Positions 43,999-52,992 of a stretch of DNA of 64,000 nt are shown here, one piece after another; the stretch's first letter is position 1, and the number at the start of each line of letters is the position of its first letter. Position numbers and translations under genes: made by a program. Source of the DNA: JAJTCH01 sp040386195 (lineage in GTDB: Bacteria > Pseudomonadota > Alphaproteobacteria > Rickettsiales > UBA1997); the NCBI GenBank assembly GCA_040386195.1, contig JAZKFV010000005.1:76600-140599 (forward strand), read 5' to 3'. The notes under the pieces were generated by a model. The model worked only from the letters and a program-made list of their open reading frames with translations. It ran no database searches and was not told where the DNA came from.

Positions 43999-46857
43999 AT
44001 GTCCCAAACTCACAAAAATAAAATCGCCCTTATTGATGGTTATGGCTTTGTCTTTCGTGCTTTTCACTCATTACCACCACTCACCAGAGCTGATGGAACG
44101 CCAGTTGGCGCGGTTTATGGTTTTACCAATATGCTCATCAAACTTTTGGCAAATTTGCAAGTTAGCCACATTGCGGTGGTTTTTGATTCAGGCAGCAAAA
44201 CTTTTCGCAACGATATGTATCCAGCTTACAAAGCTAATCGCCCGCCTTGTCCGCCAGAATTAATTCCCCAATTTCCAATTGTTCGCGAAGTGGCTGAAGC
44301 CTTGAATTTAGCAATTCTAGAACGGGTTGGTTTTGAAGCTGACGATTTAATTGCCACAGTTGCCAAACAAGCCAGCCGTGAAAATTTTGAAGTTTTGATT
44401 GTCTCTTCCGATAAAGATTTGATGCAGCTAGTTGACGGACAAGTGCAAATGTATGACGCGCTGAAAAATAAAATGATTGGCGAAAAAGAAGTTGAAGAGA
44501 AATTTTTTGTTAAACCAACTCAAGTTTTAGATGTTTTATCATTAATGGGTGATGCTTCTGATAACGTTCCTGGCGTGCGCGGAATTGGGCCTAAAACTGC
44601 TGCGGAATTAATTAATCAATATCAAACTTTGGAAAATTTGTTTGAACATCTACACGAAATCAAACAAGAAAAACGCCGGCAAATGCTAGTTGAAGGCGTA
44701 GAAAAAGCTAAACTTTCCAAACAGCTAATCACCTTGTGCGAAACTGTTCCGGTTTCAGATAATTTAAATGATTATTTATTGCAAAATATTGATGGTAGAA
44801 AATTGATGAATTTTTTGGAGAAGCAAGGCTTTAGAGCTTTGGTTTCCAAGGTTAAGAAGGATTTTAATGTAGAAGATGAAGTAAAAAATGATGCTGATTT
44901 ATTTGCAAATTCAAATGATCCTCAAATTGCGCCGCCACAAAAATCAGAACCAACTTCCGCCACTAATTCCAATATTCGCCAGAATGACAACGGAGTGTGG
45001 AATGAGGTTAAAAAAATTATCATTAGCAACATTTCCGAGCTCAAAACTCTTTTGCAAATCGCAACTGAAAACGGCAATTTAATCATAGATTTTGCATTTG
45101 AACAAGGCGAACCAAAAGCTGTGATTCTTAGCTTTGCAGCAGATTCAAATTCACTAAAAGAAATTTTTTATACAACAATTATTGATGAAAAAAACCACGA
45201 TTCTGACGGAGATTTATTTGCAGTAAAAACAGAAAAAACTGCTGAGATTGGTTTAAAACTGGCGGATTTAATGGCGGAATTAACGCCGATTTTGCTTGAT
45301 GAATCGGTAAATAAAATTGGTTATAAAGTTAAAGATTTGGAGAAATATTTACTAACGACTTACGACTTACGACTTACGACTAGCTTTAGCGACATCGCTT
45401 TGATGGCTTATGTACTAAATTCTAGCGAAAATAAAACCGATTTAGATGTTTTAGTTGCTGATAATTTGAGTGATGAAACTGCTGGAGATTTTTCACAAAA
45501 TTGTCAGGATCTAGAAAAAAATAAAACGCCCGAAGCCTTTGCTGACGCGGATAAAAAGCTTCAATTTTATTGTTTTAAAAATTATGCAATTTGGAAAATT
45601 TATAAAATTTTAAAACAAAGGATCTTCACTGAAAAATTAAACAATGTTTATTATTGCTTTGAAAAACCTTTGATCAAAGTGCTGGCGACTATTGAAAATA
45701 ATGGCATTGCAGTCGATGAAATTAAACTCAAAGAATTATCAATTTATTTTGATGAGCAAATAAAAAATCTGACTAAAGAAATTTATGAGCTGGCGGGAGA
45801 AGAAGTAAATATTGGTTCACCAAAACAATTAGCCCATATTTTATTTGAGAAACTAAGTTTAAAAACTGGCAAAAAATCGAGCAAAACCGGAGCATTTTCA
45901 ACCAATTCAGAAGTGCTTGAAGAGCTTGATTTGGAAGGGCATTTGATTGCTGGAAAAATTTTGGAATGGCGCCATTTTTCGAAATTAAAAAGCACTTATG
46001 CTGACGCTTTGCAAAGTGCCATCAATCCAAAAACCAAAAGAATTCACACTACATTTTCTAACATTTCCACCTCAACTGGCAGGCTTAGTTCCAATAATCC
46101 GAACTTACAAAATATTCCAATCAGAAGCGAGGAAGGCAGAAAAATTCGTAGCGCTTTTGTGGCGGCAAAAGGCAATAAATTAATCTCAGCGGATTATTCT
46201 CAAATTGAGCTGCGCGTGCTGGCAGATATTGCTGGTATTGACACTTTGAAACAAGCATTTTTGCACGATAAAGATATTCACGCTATCACCGCCGCACAAG
46301 TTTTTGGTGTTGATGAAAATGCAGTTGATAAAGAAATGCGCCGCAAAGCAAAAGCGATAAATTTTGGAATTATCTACGGAATTAGCGCTTTTGGGCTGGC
46401 AAAACAATTGAAAATTGCCAGAGGCGATGCCGCAAAATATATTGAAGAATATTTTAAAACCTATCCGGGAATTCAAAAATATATGCACAAATATCAAGAT
46501 TTGGCGCGGCAAAATGGCTTTGTGGAAACGATCATTGGCAGAAAATGTTTTATTCCAACTATCAATAGCAAAAATCCAACTTTGAAAGGTTTGGCAGAAA
46601 GATTAGCAATCAACGCCCCAATTCAAGGCAGCGCCGCGGATATTATCAAAAAAGCTATGATTGATTTTGATTTGGTTTTGCGCGAACAAAAATTGCACAG
46701 CAAAATGGTTTTACAAGTTCACGATGAACTTTTAATTGAAGCGCCGGAAAATGAGGTGGAAGCGGTTGCAGCGTTGCTTAAAAAAACTATGGAGAAAGCG
46801 GTTTTACTGGATGTGCCTTTGAAGGTTGATGTTAAAATCACTCAAAGATGGGAATAA
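43999..46857 (+). CDS. polA: DNA polymerase I with degenerate 3'-5' exonuclease domain and in-frame repeat
   Basis: 952-residue Pol I. The 5'-3' exonuclease domain (1-290) has DGYGFVFRAFHSLPPL, VFDSGSKTFRN and GVRGIGPKTAAELI. The middle 3'-5' exonuclease domain (about 335-540) is degenerate. The Asp-x-Glu motif reads IIDFAFEQ and the last acidic residue is FKNYA, so proofreading is probably lost. The polymerase domain (560-952) has STGRLSSNNPNLQNIPIR, SADYSQIELRVLA, RRKAKAINFGIIYG and VLQVHDELLIEAP. Residues 452-461 (TTYDLRLTTS) are encoded by a repeat in the middle domain. Pol I fills gaps in repair and lagging-strand synthesis. Confidence 0.97.
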   Translation: MSQTHKNKIALIDGYGFVFRAFHSLPPLTRADGTPVGAVYGFTNMLIKLLANLQVSHIAVVFDSGSKTFRNDMYPAYKANRPPCPPELIPQFPIVREVAEALNLAILERVGFEADDLIATVAKQASRENFEVLIVSSDKDLMQLVDGQVQMYDALKNKMIGEKEVEEKFFVKPTQVLDVLSLMGDASDNVPGVRGIGPKTAAELINQYQTLENLFEHLHEIKQEKRRQMLVEGVEKAKLSKQLITLCETVPVSDNLNDYLLQNIDGRKLMNFLEKQGFRALVSKVKKDFNVEDEVKNDADLFANSNDPQIAPPQKSEPTSATNSNIRQNDNGVWNEVKKIIISNISELKTLLQIATENGNLIIDFAFEQGEPKAVILSFAADSNSLKEIFYTTIIDEKNHDSDGDLFAVKTEKTAEIGLKLADLMAELTPILLDESVNKIGYKVKDLEKYLLTTYDLRLTTSFSDIALMAYVLNSSENKTDLDVLVADNLSDETAGDFSQNCQDLEKNKTPEAFADADKKLQFYCFKNYAIWKIYKILKQRIFTEKLNNVYYCFEKPLIKVLATIENNGIAVDEIKLKELSIYFDEQIKNLTKEIYELAGEEVNIGSPKQLAHILFEKLSLKTGKKSSKTGAFSTNSEVLEELDLEGHLIAGKILEWRHFSKLKSTYADALQSAINPKTKRIHTTFSNISTSTGRLSSNNPNLQNIPIRSEEGRKIRSAFVAAKGNKLISADYSQIELRVLADIAGIDTLKQAFLHDKDIHAITAAQVFGVDENAVDKEMRRKAKAINFGIIYGISAFGLAKQLKIARGDAAKYIEEYFKTYPGIQKYMHKYQDLARQNGFVETIIGRKCFIPTINSKNPTLKGLAERLAINAPIQGSAADIIKKAMIDFDLVLREQKLHSKMVLQVHDELLIEAPENEVEAVAALLKKTMEKAVLLDVPLKVDVKITQRWE
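45351..45382. repeat. GTCGTAA-heptamer repeat inside polA
   Basis: Four tandem CGACTTA-type heptamers (ACTAACG ACTTACG ACTTACG ACTTACG) with a shared end, a single arm of the palindrome found between genes at 10701, 12450 and 20442. It is in frame and encodes TTYDLRLTT in the degenerate exonuclease domain. Confidence 0.85.
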
Positions 46858-46954
46858 CAAGATCGCATTTTGGCTTATTGAATTTATAAGGCTTTTGAAC
46901 TAGGTTTGGCTGCCTTGGATAATTTACCTTCCAACAATTAAAATAAATCAACAT

Positions 46955-47749
46955 ATGAAAATCGGAATCATCGGAATCACCGGCAGAATGGGAAAATCGG
47001 TTGCAAAAACTGTTTTGGCTAACGATTTAAATGACATTTCTGCAGGTTTAGTGCGCCTTGGCAGCAATTTGGTTGGCGCAGATATTGGCAAAATTATTGG
47101 TGGTGAAGATTTGGGCGTTAAAGCTACGGATAATTTGGAAGATTTGGTCAAAAATTCAGATGCAATAATTGATTTTTCTAATCCGGAATTATCTTTACAA
47201 ACTGCGGCTTTGGCTTCTAAACACAGTAAAATCTTAATTTCCGGCACAACTGGTTTTAGTGAAGAACAAAAAACTCAGCTTAAAAATTATGCTCAAAATT
47301 GTGTAATAATTTGGTCTTCTAATATGTCAATTGGCGTGAATTTATTGATGAATTTAGCTGAGCAAGTGGCAAGAGTTTTGCATTCAGATTATGATGTTGA
47401 GATTTTTGAAATGCACCATAGAAACAAAGTGGATGCGCCTTCCGGCACCGCTCTTTCACTTGGCGAAGCGGTTGCGCGCGGCAGAAATTTAGATTTCGGC
47501 GAAGTGTGTCGCAAAACCAGAGAAGGAATTGTGGGCAAAAGAGCTGAAAATGAAATTGGCTTTTGCGCATTGCGCGGCGGCGATGTGATTGGCGATCACT
47601 CAGTTATTTTTGCTGGAACTGGCGAACGAGTTGAGCTAACTCACAAAGCTTCAAACCGCGATATTTACGCCGTTGGTGCACTTCGCGCTGCAATCTGGGC
47701 GGAAGGAAAACCGCAAGGATTTTACACTATGCAAGATGTGCTTAAATAA
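46955..47749 (+). CDS. dapB: 4-hydroxy-tetrahydrodipicolinate reductase
   Basis: 264-residue DapB of the diaminopimelate/lysine pathway. It has the NAD-binding GITGRMGKSV at the N-terminus, ISGTTGFSEEQ, and the catalytic-domain signature EMHHRNKVDAPSGTALSLGE, followed by FCALRGGDVIGDHSVIFAGTGERVELTHKA. The length is usual. dapD at 14554 is the other Dap gene in this window. Confidence 0.97.
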   Translation: MKIGIIGITGRMGKSVAKTVLANDLNDISAGLVRLGSNLVGADIGKIIGGEDLGVKATDNLEDLVKNSDAIIDFSNPELSLQTAALASKHSKILISGTTGFSEEQKTQLKNYAQNCVIIWSSNMSIGVNLLMNLAEQVARVLHSDYDVEIFEMHHRNKVDAPSGTALSLGEAVARGRNLDFGEVCRKTREGIVGKRAENEIGFCALRGGDVIGDHSVIFAGTGERVELTHKASNRDIYAVGALRAAIWAEGKPQGFYTMQDVLK

Positions 47750-47778
47750 TGATTAATGACTAATGATTAATTATTAAT
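47748..47778. repeat. Short TAATGATTAATGA repeat before tilS
   Basis: TAATGATTAATGACTAATGA and a following inverted TTAATTATTAATG stretch fill the gap between dapB and tilS. Its palindromic, low-complexity form resembles the other short repeats. Only one copy is seen in the window. Confidence 0.45.
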
Positions 47779-48757
47779 GATTTTTGATATTGAAAAGGAA
47801 TTTTCTCGAATAATTTATAGAATTTTTTCTAACAAGCTTCCTAAGAAAATTGTTGTGGCAGTTTCTGGAGGGTTGGATTCTATGGCTCTTTTGTTGTTAT
47901 TTAAAAATGTTTTTCATAAAAAAATTGAGATTCTTTGTTTAACTGTTGATCATAATATTCGCCAAAATTCTCATCTTGATGCTAGGTTTGTTGCTGATTT
48001 TTGCGCTCAAAATTCTCTTAATTGCACCATTTTAAAATCTTATCTGACCAATCCTCCCGAAGTTGATATTGAAGGTTCGCTTCGCGAAGTTCGTTATAAT
48101 TTGCTCACTGAATTTTGTATTCAAAACCAAATCAAACATTTATTTGTGGCGCATCATCAACAAGATTTGGCGGAGAATTTTTTAATTCGATTGTTTAGAG
48201 GTAGCGGAATTGATGGCTTGGCGGCGATGAGTGAAATTACCAAGCTCAATAAAATCAATCTTGTTCGCCCATTATTGGAATTTTCTAAAACTGATTTGCA
48301 GCAATATTTGCAAGCCAAAAAAATTAATTGGGTTGAAGATGAAACTAATCAAGATGAAAAATTTCTGAGAAATAAAATCAGAAAATTTCTGCAAACTTTG
48401 CCTGATTTTGCGATAATCAACAGCAGAATTTCTCTGGCTTCTACAGCAATTTTGGAGGCAAAAAATATTTTAGAGAAACAAACTAAAAAACAATTTCCTC
48501 AAATTTTTGAAACTAACAAAAATGATTTAGTTTTAGATGTAAAAAAATTTGCAAAATTAGAAAAATCAACCGCAACCAGGTATCTGGCTTTGGCTTTTAT
48601 GAAATTATCTGCAAGAGTTTATAAGCCAAGATTAAAAAAATTAGAGAGAATTTATTGGTTAATTATAGAAAATAAATTGGCTAAAAAAGAACAATTTTAT
48701 GGCTGTCAGCTAAACAAACTAAGTGACGATAAAATTATAATTTCAAAAAATAACTAG
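47777..48757 (+). CDS. tilS: tRNA(Ile)-lysidine synthetase
   Basis: 326-residue TilS, which converts the wobble C of the minor tRNA-Ile to lysidine so that AUA is read. The PP-loop motif is VAVSGGLDSMALL (residues about 26-38); HHQQDLAENFLIRLFRGSG, the family motif, and DETNQDEKFLRNKIR follow. It is shorter than E. coli TilS (432), lacking the last C-terminal part, as in many alphaproteobacteria. Its stop TAG shares a base with the GTG start of the next gene. Confidence 0.95.
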   Translation: MIFDIEKEFSRIIYRIFSNKLPKKIVVAVSGGLDSMALLLLFKNVFHKKIEILCLTVDHNIRQNSHLDARFVADFCAQNSLNCTILKSYLTNPPEVDIEGSLREVRYNLLTEFCIQNQIKHLFVAHHQQDLAENFLIRLFRGSGIDGLAAMSEITKLNKINLVRPLLEFSKTDLQQYLQAKKINWVEDETNQDEKFLRNKIRKFLQTLPDFAIINSRISLASTAILEAKNILEKQTKKQFPQIFETNKNDLVLDVKKFAKLEKSTATRYLALAFMKLSARVYKPRLKKLERIYWLIIENKLAKKEQFYGCQLNKLSDDKIIISKNN

Positions 48758-50199
48758 TGAGAAATCAAAAAATACTATTCATTGTTGAAGAAAATGTGTT
48801 GAACGGAAGGTCTTATTTTGGGGCTTCTAATGATTTGTTGTTGATTCATAGTGCTTTAAAATCTGGTGCAGAAATTTATCTAACAACGCCACAAAAGCTC
48901 ATTGAATCTAGCTCTCTGGCTTTAAAATTATGCCAACCAGATTGGAGAAAATTAAATCTGGCAATCAAACTTTCTTGGAAAAAAGAAGTTTTAAACTCAA
49001 TTGCTAAGATGCCCGCCAACCCGGATAATTCAGCTAGTAAAATTTTATTTGAAAATAGTCAGTGGCAAAATATTGATTGGTCTGAATTGACTGTTTTCAA
49101 CCGCTCTGAGCCAATTTCTTTAACTGATAATTTTTATAAAACCTTAATTTCTTTAAAAAATAACGGCGCCAAAATTCTTCCCGATCCACATCTTAATCAG
49201 ATTTTGGGTGATAAATTAGCGGTTTACGCTTTGCATTATCAACAAAAAATTGCTAATCTTGATTTGCTGGAAAGCGTTGATTTTAAAGGCTTAGAGAATC
49301 AAATTAGTTTTGAAAGCCAAATCATTACACTCAGCCAAAACACTTTAAATGGTCAGCAAATAGAACAATTTTACCAATTGTTAGAGCAACAAAATTTGGA
49401 ATTGGTAGAAAATTTATTTGCTGATGAATATAAAATTTTTAAACAAGGAGTTAGCGAATATTTGCAATTTCATCTGGCTTTAAAGAATGATTCAATAATC
49501 AAGCCAGTCAGCTATTTTGGCGGTGTTGGCGTGGTCGTGACAAAAAATCAACCCCTCAATTTTGATCAGGCTATTGAAAACATTGTTCAATCTTTTTTGG
49601 CAATAAAAAAAGATGCCACTCAAAATGGAGCACCACAATTAGCATTTTTGCCAGCAATTATTGCGCAAGAACGAGCTACTCACGCTAATTTGGGTGATCT
49701 AAGAATTGTAATTTGTGGAAGTGATTTACAGGGAATTTTTGTGCGCTTTAATCCGCATTTTGAAAAATTTAAAGTTGGTAATTTGCATTTTGGTGGCTAT
49801 GCCAAAACTTTATTTGGTAATTATCCAATCAATAAAAACGGGGTTGAATTGCTGATTGCTGATTTACAAAAACAAGGTTTTGATTCGGCAAGTGATCAAA
49901 TTAAACAAGCAAACGCCTTATTTGATTTGTTAGATAAACTACATTTTTTAGCAAAAATAAAAATTTTTCATAATTATCCAATCATTGGTGTTGATGCTTT
50001 ATTAACACAAAATAAAAATGGCGACTACCGTTATGGAATCAATGAAATAAACCTCACATCGCCAATGGGGCAAGTGCAGTTAATTATTTTGGCAATTGCT
50101 GCAAAGGTGCAAAAAAATCCAGATTTAATTGATGCAGAAATTGACAATTATTTGCATCACAATATCGCTGATCAAACCATTCAATTTTTAAACAAATGA
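48757..50199 (+). CDS. Glutathione-synthetase-like ATP-grasp protein
   Basis: 480-residue protein that begins with GTG overlapping the tilS stop by 1 nt. The C-terminal half resembles GshB ATP-grasp chemistry: KILPDPHLNQILGDKLAVYAL, VSYFGGVGVVV, FLPAIIAQERATHANLGDLRIVI and GINEINLTSPMGQVQL (compare the EINVTSPTG of GshB). The N-terminal region reads KILFIVEENVLNGRS and RSEPISL. E. coli GshB is about 316 residues, so this is a larger, distinct branch. With the gshA-type gene on the far side of dxr, it is the candidate for the glutathione second step. Sequence identity to characterised GshB would be low. Confidence 0.65.
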   Translation: MRNQKILFIVEENVLNGRSYFGASNDLLLIHSALKSGAEIYLTTPQKLIESSSLALKLCQPDWRKLNLAIKLSWKKEVLNSIAKMPANPDNSASKILFENSQWQNIDWSELTVFNRSEPISLTDNFYKTLISLKNNGAKILPDPHLNQILGDKLAVYALHYQQKIANLDLLESVDFKGLENQISFESQIITLSQNTLNGQQIEQFYQLLEQQNLELVENLFADEYKIFKQGVSEYLQFHLALKNDSIIKPVSYFGGVGVVVTKNQPLNFDQAIENIVQSFLAIKKDATQNGAPQLAFLPAIIAQERATHANLGDLRIVICGSDLQGIFVRFNPHFEKFKVGNLHFGGYAKTLFGNYPINKNGVELLIADLQKQGFDSASDQIKQANALFDLLDKLHFLAKIKIFHNYPIIGVDALLTQNKNGDYRYGINEINLTSPMGQVQLIILAIAAKVQKNPDLIDAEIDNYLHHNIADQTIQFLNK

Positions 50200-51341
50200 C
50201 AAAAAAATCCGTCGCCATTTTTGGCTCCACCGGTTCAATTGGTAAAAATGCGCTGCAAGTTGTTGCTCAACATTCAAATTCATATCAAGTCAATATTCTA
50301 GCTGCTGGAAGCGATGTTAAAACCTTAATCAAGCAAGCTCGAATCTTCAAACCCAAATATGCTGCGATCAATGATTTAAGCCATTATCAAGAATTAAGAA
50401 ATGGTTTGGCTGGTTTAAAAATTGAAGTTGTGGCGGGAGAAAAAGCAATTAATGATTTGGCAAAAATTAAAGTTGATTTTTTTCTATCGGCAATTGTTGG
50501 GATTGCCGCTTTGATTCCAACTTTTAATGCGATTAAAGCTGGCTCTAATATTGGTATGGCAAATAAAGAATGTTTGGTTGCGGCAGGAGATTTGATGCTG
50601 AAAGCCGCTAAAAAAAGTGGTGCAAAAATTTTACCGATTGATTCAGAACATAATGCAATTTTTCAAATTTTTGAGCAGCAAAATTTAAAAAATATTGAAC
50701 GAATTATTCTAACTGCTTCGGGCGGGCCTTTCCTGAATTTTTCAACAGCGCAAATGAAAAATATTACCGTTGCCCAAGCGGTTAAACATCCAAATTGGTC
50801 AATGGGCGCCAAGATTTCTGTAGATTCGGCAACAATGATGAATAAAGCTTTAGAAGTGATTGAAGCTTATCGTTTATTTCCGGTGGCAAAAGAGCAAATT
50901 GAAATTGTTATTCACCCTGAATCAATCATTCATGGCTTGGTTGATTATGTTGATGGTTCAACGCTGGCAATGATGAGTTTGCCGGATATGCAAGTGCCAA
51001 TTTCTTACGCGCTTAGCTATCCAAAACGCATTGCCATCAAACATCCAAAATTAGATTTGGCAAAGATTGCTAAGCTCAATTTTTTAGCGCCTGATGCTAA
51101 AAAATTTCCGGCTTTAAAATTAGTGCGTGAGGTTTTAGAAGTTGATGGCAACGCACCTTGCATTTTTAACGCTGCCAATGAAATTGCGGTTGAAAGGTTT
51201 TTGAAAGGTGAAATTGAATTTTCCCGAATTGTTAAAATTGTTGATAAAGCTTTGGAGAAATTGCCTTATCAAAAAATTGCAACTTTAGAAGATGTTGTGA
51301 TTTGTAATGATGCGGCGAAAAAATTATCAATAACTCTCTAA
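50196..51341 (+). CDS. dxr: 1-deoxy-D-xylulose 5-phosphate reductoisomerase
   Basis: 381-residue enzyme of the non-mevalonate isoprenoid pathway. The NADPH motif is AIFGSTGSIGKNAL; then NIGMANKECLVAAGDL, LPIDSEHNAIFQ (metal site) and GGPF, followed by KHPNWSMGAKISVDSATMMNKALEVIEAYRLF and HPESIIHGLVDYVDGSTLAMMSLPDM. Its start overlaps the gshB-like stop by 4 nt (ATGA), so it shares a transcript with tilS and the gshB-like gene. Convergent overlap with gshA is 15 nt. Confidence 0.97.
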   Translation: MTKKSVAIFGSTGSIGKNALQVVAQHSNSYQVNILAAGSDVKTLIKQARIFKPKYAAINDLSHYQELRNGLAGLKIEVVAGEKAINDLAKIKVDFFLSAIVGIAALIPTFNAIKAGSNIGMANKECLVAAGDLMLKAAKKSGAKILPIDSEHNAIFQIFEQQNLKNIERIILTASGGPFLNFSTAQMKNITVAQAVKHPNWSMGAKISVDSATMMNKALEVIEAYRLFPVAKEQIEIVIHPESIIHGLVDYVDGSTLAMMSLPDMQVPISYALSYPKRIAIKHPKLDLAKIAKLNFLAPDAKKFPALKLVREVLEVDGNAPCIFNAANEIAVERFLKGEIEFSRIVKIVDKALEKLPYQKIATLEDVVICNDAAKKLSITL

Positions 51342-52550
51342 AGAAGCTGCTAGAGCGGATAATTTAGCGATTGTGGAATAAATTTTGGCAATTGATTTTT
51401 TATCCAAACCAAGTTGCAAATCTTCATCATTTAAATCAGTCAAATCATAAAAACTCATTCCCGCCGCATTCAAGCTGATATTGACATCTCTGGCGTCATT
51501 AGCGCGAAATAAATTGCCTACAACTTGTCCATTCATCAAATAAATCATCGGCTCAGCAATCATATTTTTAATCAAATCCAAAGTTGTCACCCCTTCTTGA
51601 ATAATGGCGGTAGTGTTTTGAATGCTGCCTTTGATGCTGTTCATTTTGTTGCGATCTTTTTTATTAATCTCCAAAAGCTCAGCGCCAGATTTAACGGTCA
51701 TAATCGCCATTCCGTAAGTTCCGTTATCGGCTTTAACATAGCAATAAGGCTCAGATTTTATGCCATATTGTTGATATTTTTCGCCAAGTTTTGCAATCAA
51801 CTCATCGACATATTTGGCTAAACATTTAATGCCCTTTTGTTCTTTAAAATTTACATCGCTGCAATGACGATGCATGGTTGAAATTAGCCACGGATCCAGA
51901 TCAATTATTTGGCAAAATTCATTTACAACTTGATTATAAATATCAAAATGCACCGATTTTTTGCGCACATACCAACCCAAATTGGTGCTTGGAATTATTG
52001 GCTGCGCAATGTTTTGCAGCAGTTCGTCAACACCGTTGGTAAAATCGTTATTGGCAATAATTAGATCTGGGCAGAAATTATTTTTAGTCGAAATTTTATC
52101 ACCATTTTTTACCAATTTTTCTAAGGTAATTTTTTTATTATTTTCTAAATCAACCACCAAAATATCTTCAATCTCGGAAATCAAACTAATAATTTTTACT
52201 TCTCTTTTGCCGCCATCAGAAATTATTTCCTGCAAAGCTAAAACATTTTCTAAATATCGTAAATTGCGGGTGTGATTTTCAGGAAGAATAGCGATTTTAT
52301 TAGCTGTAGGGAATTTTTTATTAAAGAAATCAACAACATTTTTTGCAGCAATTTCTTTGGAAGCAGAAGACAAATTATTAAACCCAGCCGGAAAACAATT
52401 AACATCAACCGGCGCAATTTTAAAGCCCGAATGGCGCAAATCAACTGAGTTATAAAATAATGGATTAGTTAATTTACTGGCAAAAAATTGATCAATCTGC
52501 AGCTGATTTTTCTCAATTTTTTCCAATAAGGTTTTTAGAATTTCAGTCAT
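51327..52550 (-). CDS. gshA: Glutamate--cysteine ligase, Acidithiobacillus type
   Basis: 407-residue member of the glutamate-cysteine ligase family first described in Acidithiobacillus (PF08886-like), unrelated in sequence to E. coli GshA. Landmarks are SVDLRHSGFKIAPVDVNCFPAGFNNL, ILPENHTRN, YCYVKADNGTYGMAIM, an ATP-grasp-like region, and VGNLFRANDARDVNISLNAAGMSFYDL. It makes gamma-glutamylcysteine, the first step of glutathione. It lies at the end of a minus-strand run with lon, yidC, tRNA-Ser and the NDUFS4-like gene. Confidence 0.88.
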   Translation of the reverse strand: MTEILKTLLEKIEKNQLQIDQFFASKLTNPLFYNSVDLRHSGFKIAPVDVNCFPAGFNNLSSASKEIAAKNVVDFFNKKFPTANKIAILPENHTRNLRYLENVLALQEIISDGGKREVKIISLISEIEDILVVDLENNKKITLEKLVKNGDKISTKNNFCPDLIIANNDFTNGVDELLQNIAQPIIPSTNLGWYVRKKSVHFDIYNQVVNEFCQIIDLDPWLISTMHRHCSDVNFKEQKGIKCLAKYVDELIAKLGEKYQQYGIKSEPYCYVKADNGTYGMAIMTVKSGAELLEINKKDRNKMNSIKGSIQNTTAIIQEGVTTLDLIKNMIAEPMIYLMNGQVVGNLFRANDARDVNISLNAAGMSFYDLTDLNDEDLQLGLDKKSIAKIYSTIAKLSALAASLESY

Positions 52551-52558
52551 TTATTATT

Positions 52559-52837
52559 TTATGAAAAATTTTCTGCGTAAGATTTTTTGATAACCTTAGC
52601 AATTTGCGGCTGAATTATTTGATAGCTCCAACCCTTTGTTTTAGCGTATTTAACAGCATCATCAGCACTTTGAAACTTCAATTCCAATTGCGTTAAAGTA
52701 TTATCCGAAGATGTCCACCCCATCACATTATCAATCGAACGATGATTCTCATTTTCAATTGGAGTGATTATCCATTGCTGATGTTTTTTACCCGATTGAG
52801 TAGAAGTTTTCGCCGGTTGATAAATCTTAACTTGCAT
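52559..52837 (-). CDS. NDUFS4-like complex I accessory subunit
   Basis: 92-residue protein of the ETC complex I subunit (NDUFS4) family, found in alphaproteobacteria and mitochondria. MQVKIYQPAKTSTQSGK at the N-terminus and DNVMGWTSSDNTLTQLELKFQSADDAVKYAKTKGWSY are family hallmarks. It binds NADH dehydrogenase near its flavin module. It sits 8 nt before gshA in the same direction and 55 nt after tRNA-Ser. No other nuo genes are near. Confidence 0.93.
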   Translation of the reverse strand: MQVKIYQPAKTSTQSGKKHQQWIITPIENENHRSIDNVMGWTSSDNTLTQLELKFQSADDAVKYAKTKGWSYQIIQPQIAKVIKKSYAENFS

Positions 52838-52867
52838 AATTAAAGTAAATTATTTGATCTAATAAAT

Positions 52868-52892
52868 CGCGCTGTAGCGAAGCGTAAGCGGA
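52868..52892. repeat. tRNA-flanking repeat, 3' side of tRNA-Ser
   Basis: CGCGCTGTAGCGAAGCGTAA and the following bases touch the CCA end of tRNA-Ser. It has the same core as the copies at the other tRNAs (34674, 63826, 63896). Confidence 0.9.
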
Positions 52893-52984
52893 TGGCGGAA
52901 GAGGAGGGATTCGAACCCTCGATAAAGTTTTATCCCTATACACGCTTTCCAAGCGTGCGCCTTCAGCCACTCGGCCACTCTTCC
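52893..52984 (-). tRNA. tRNA-Ser (GGA anticodon)
   Basis: A 92-nt class II tRNA on the minus strand: acceptor GGAAGAG/CTCTTCC, anticodon stem CACGC/GCGTG with loop TTGGAAA (anticodon GGA), a long variable arm (ATAGGGATAAAACTTTAT region) and T-arm GGGTTCGAATCC. CCA is encoded. It lies 8 nt after the yidC stop in transcript order. Confidence 0.97.
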
Positions 52985-52992
52985 ATTTGTTG

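Noticed and set aside
46858..46954. polA-dapB spacer
   Set aside because: No terminator, promoter or RNA could be supported.
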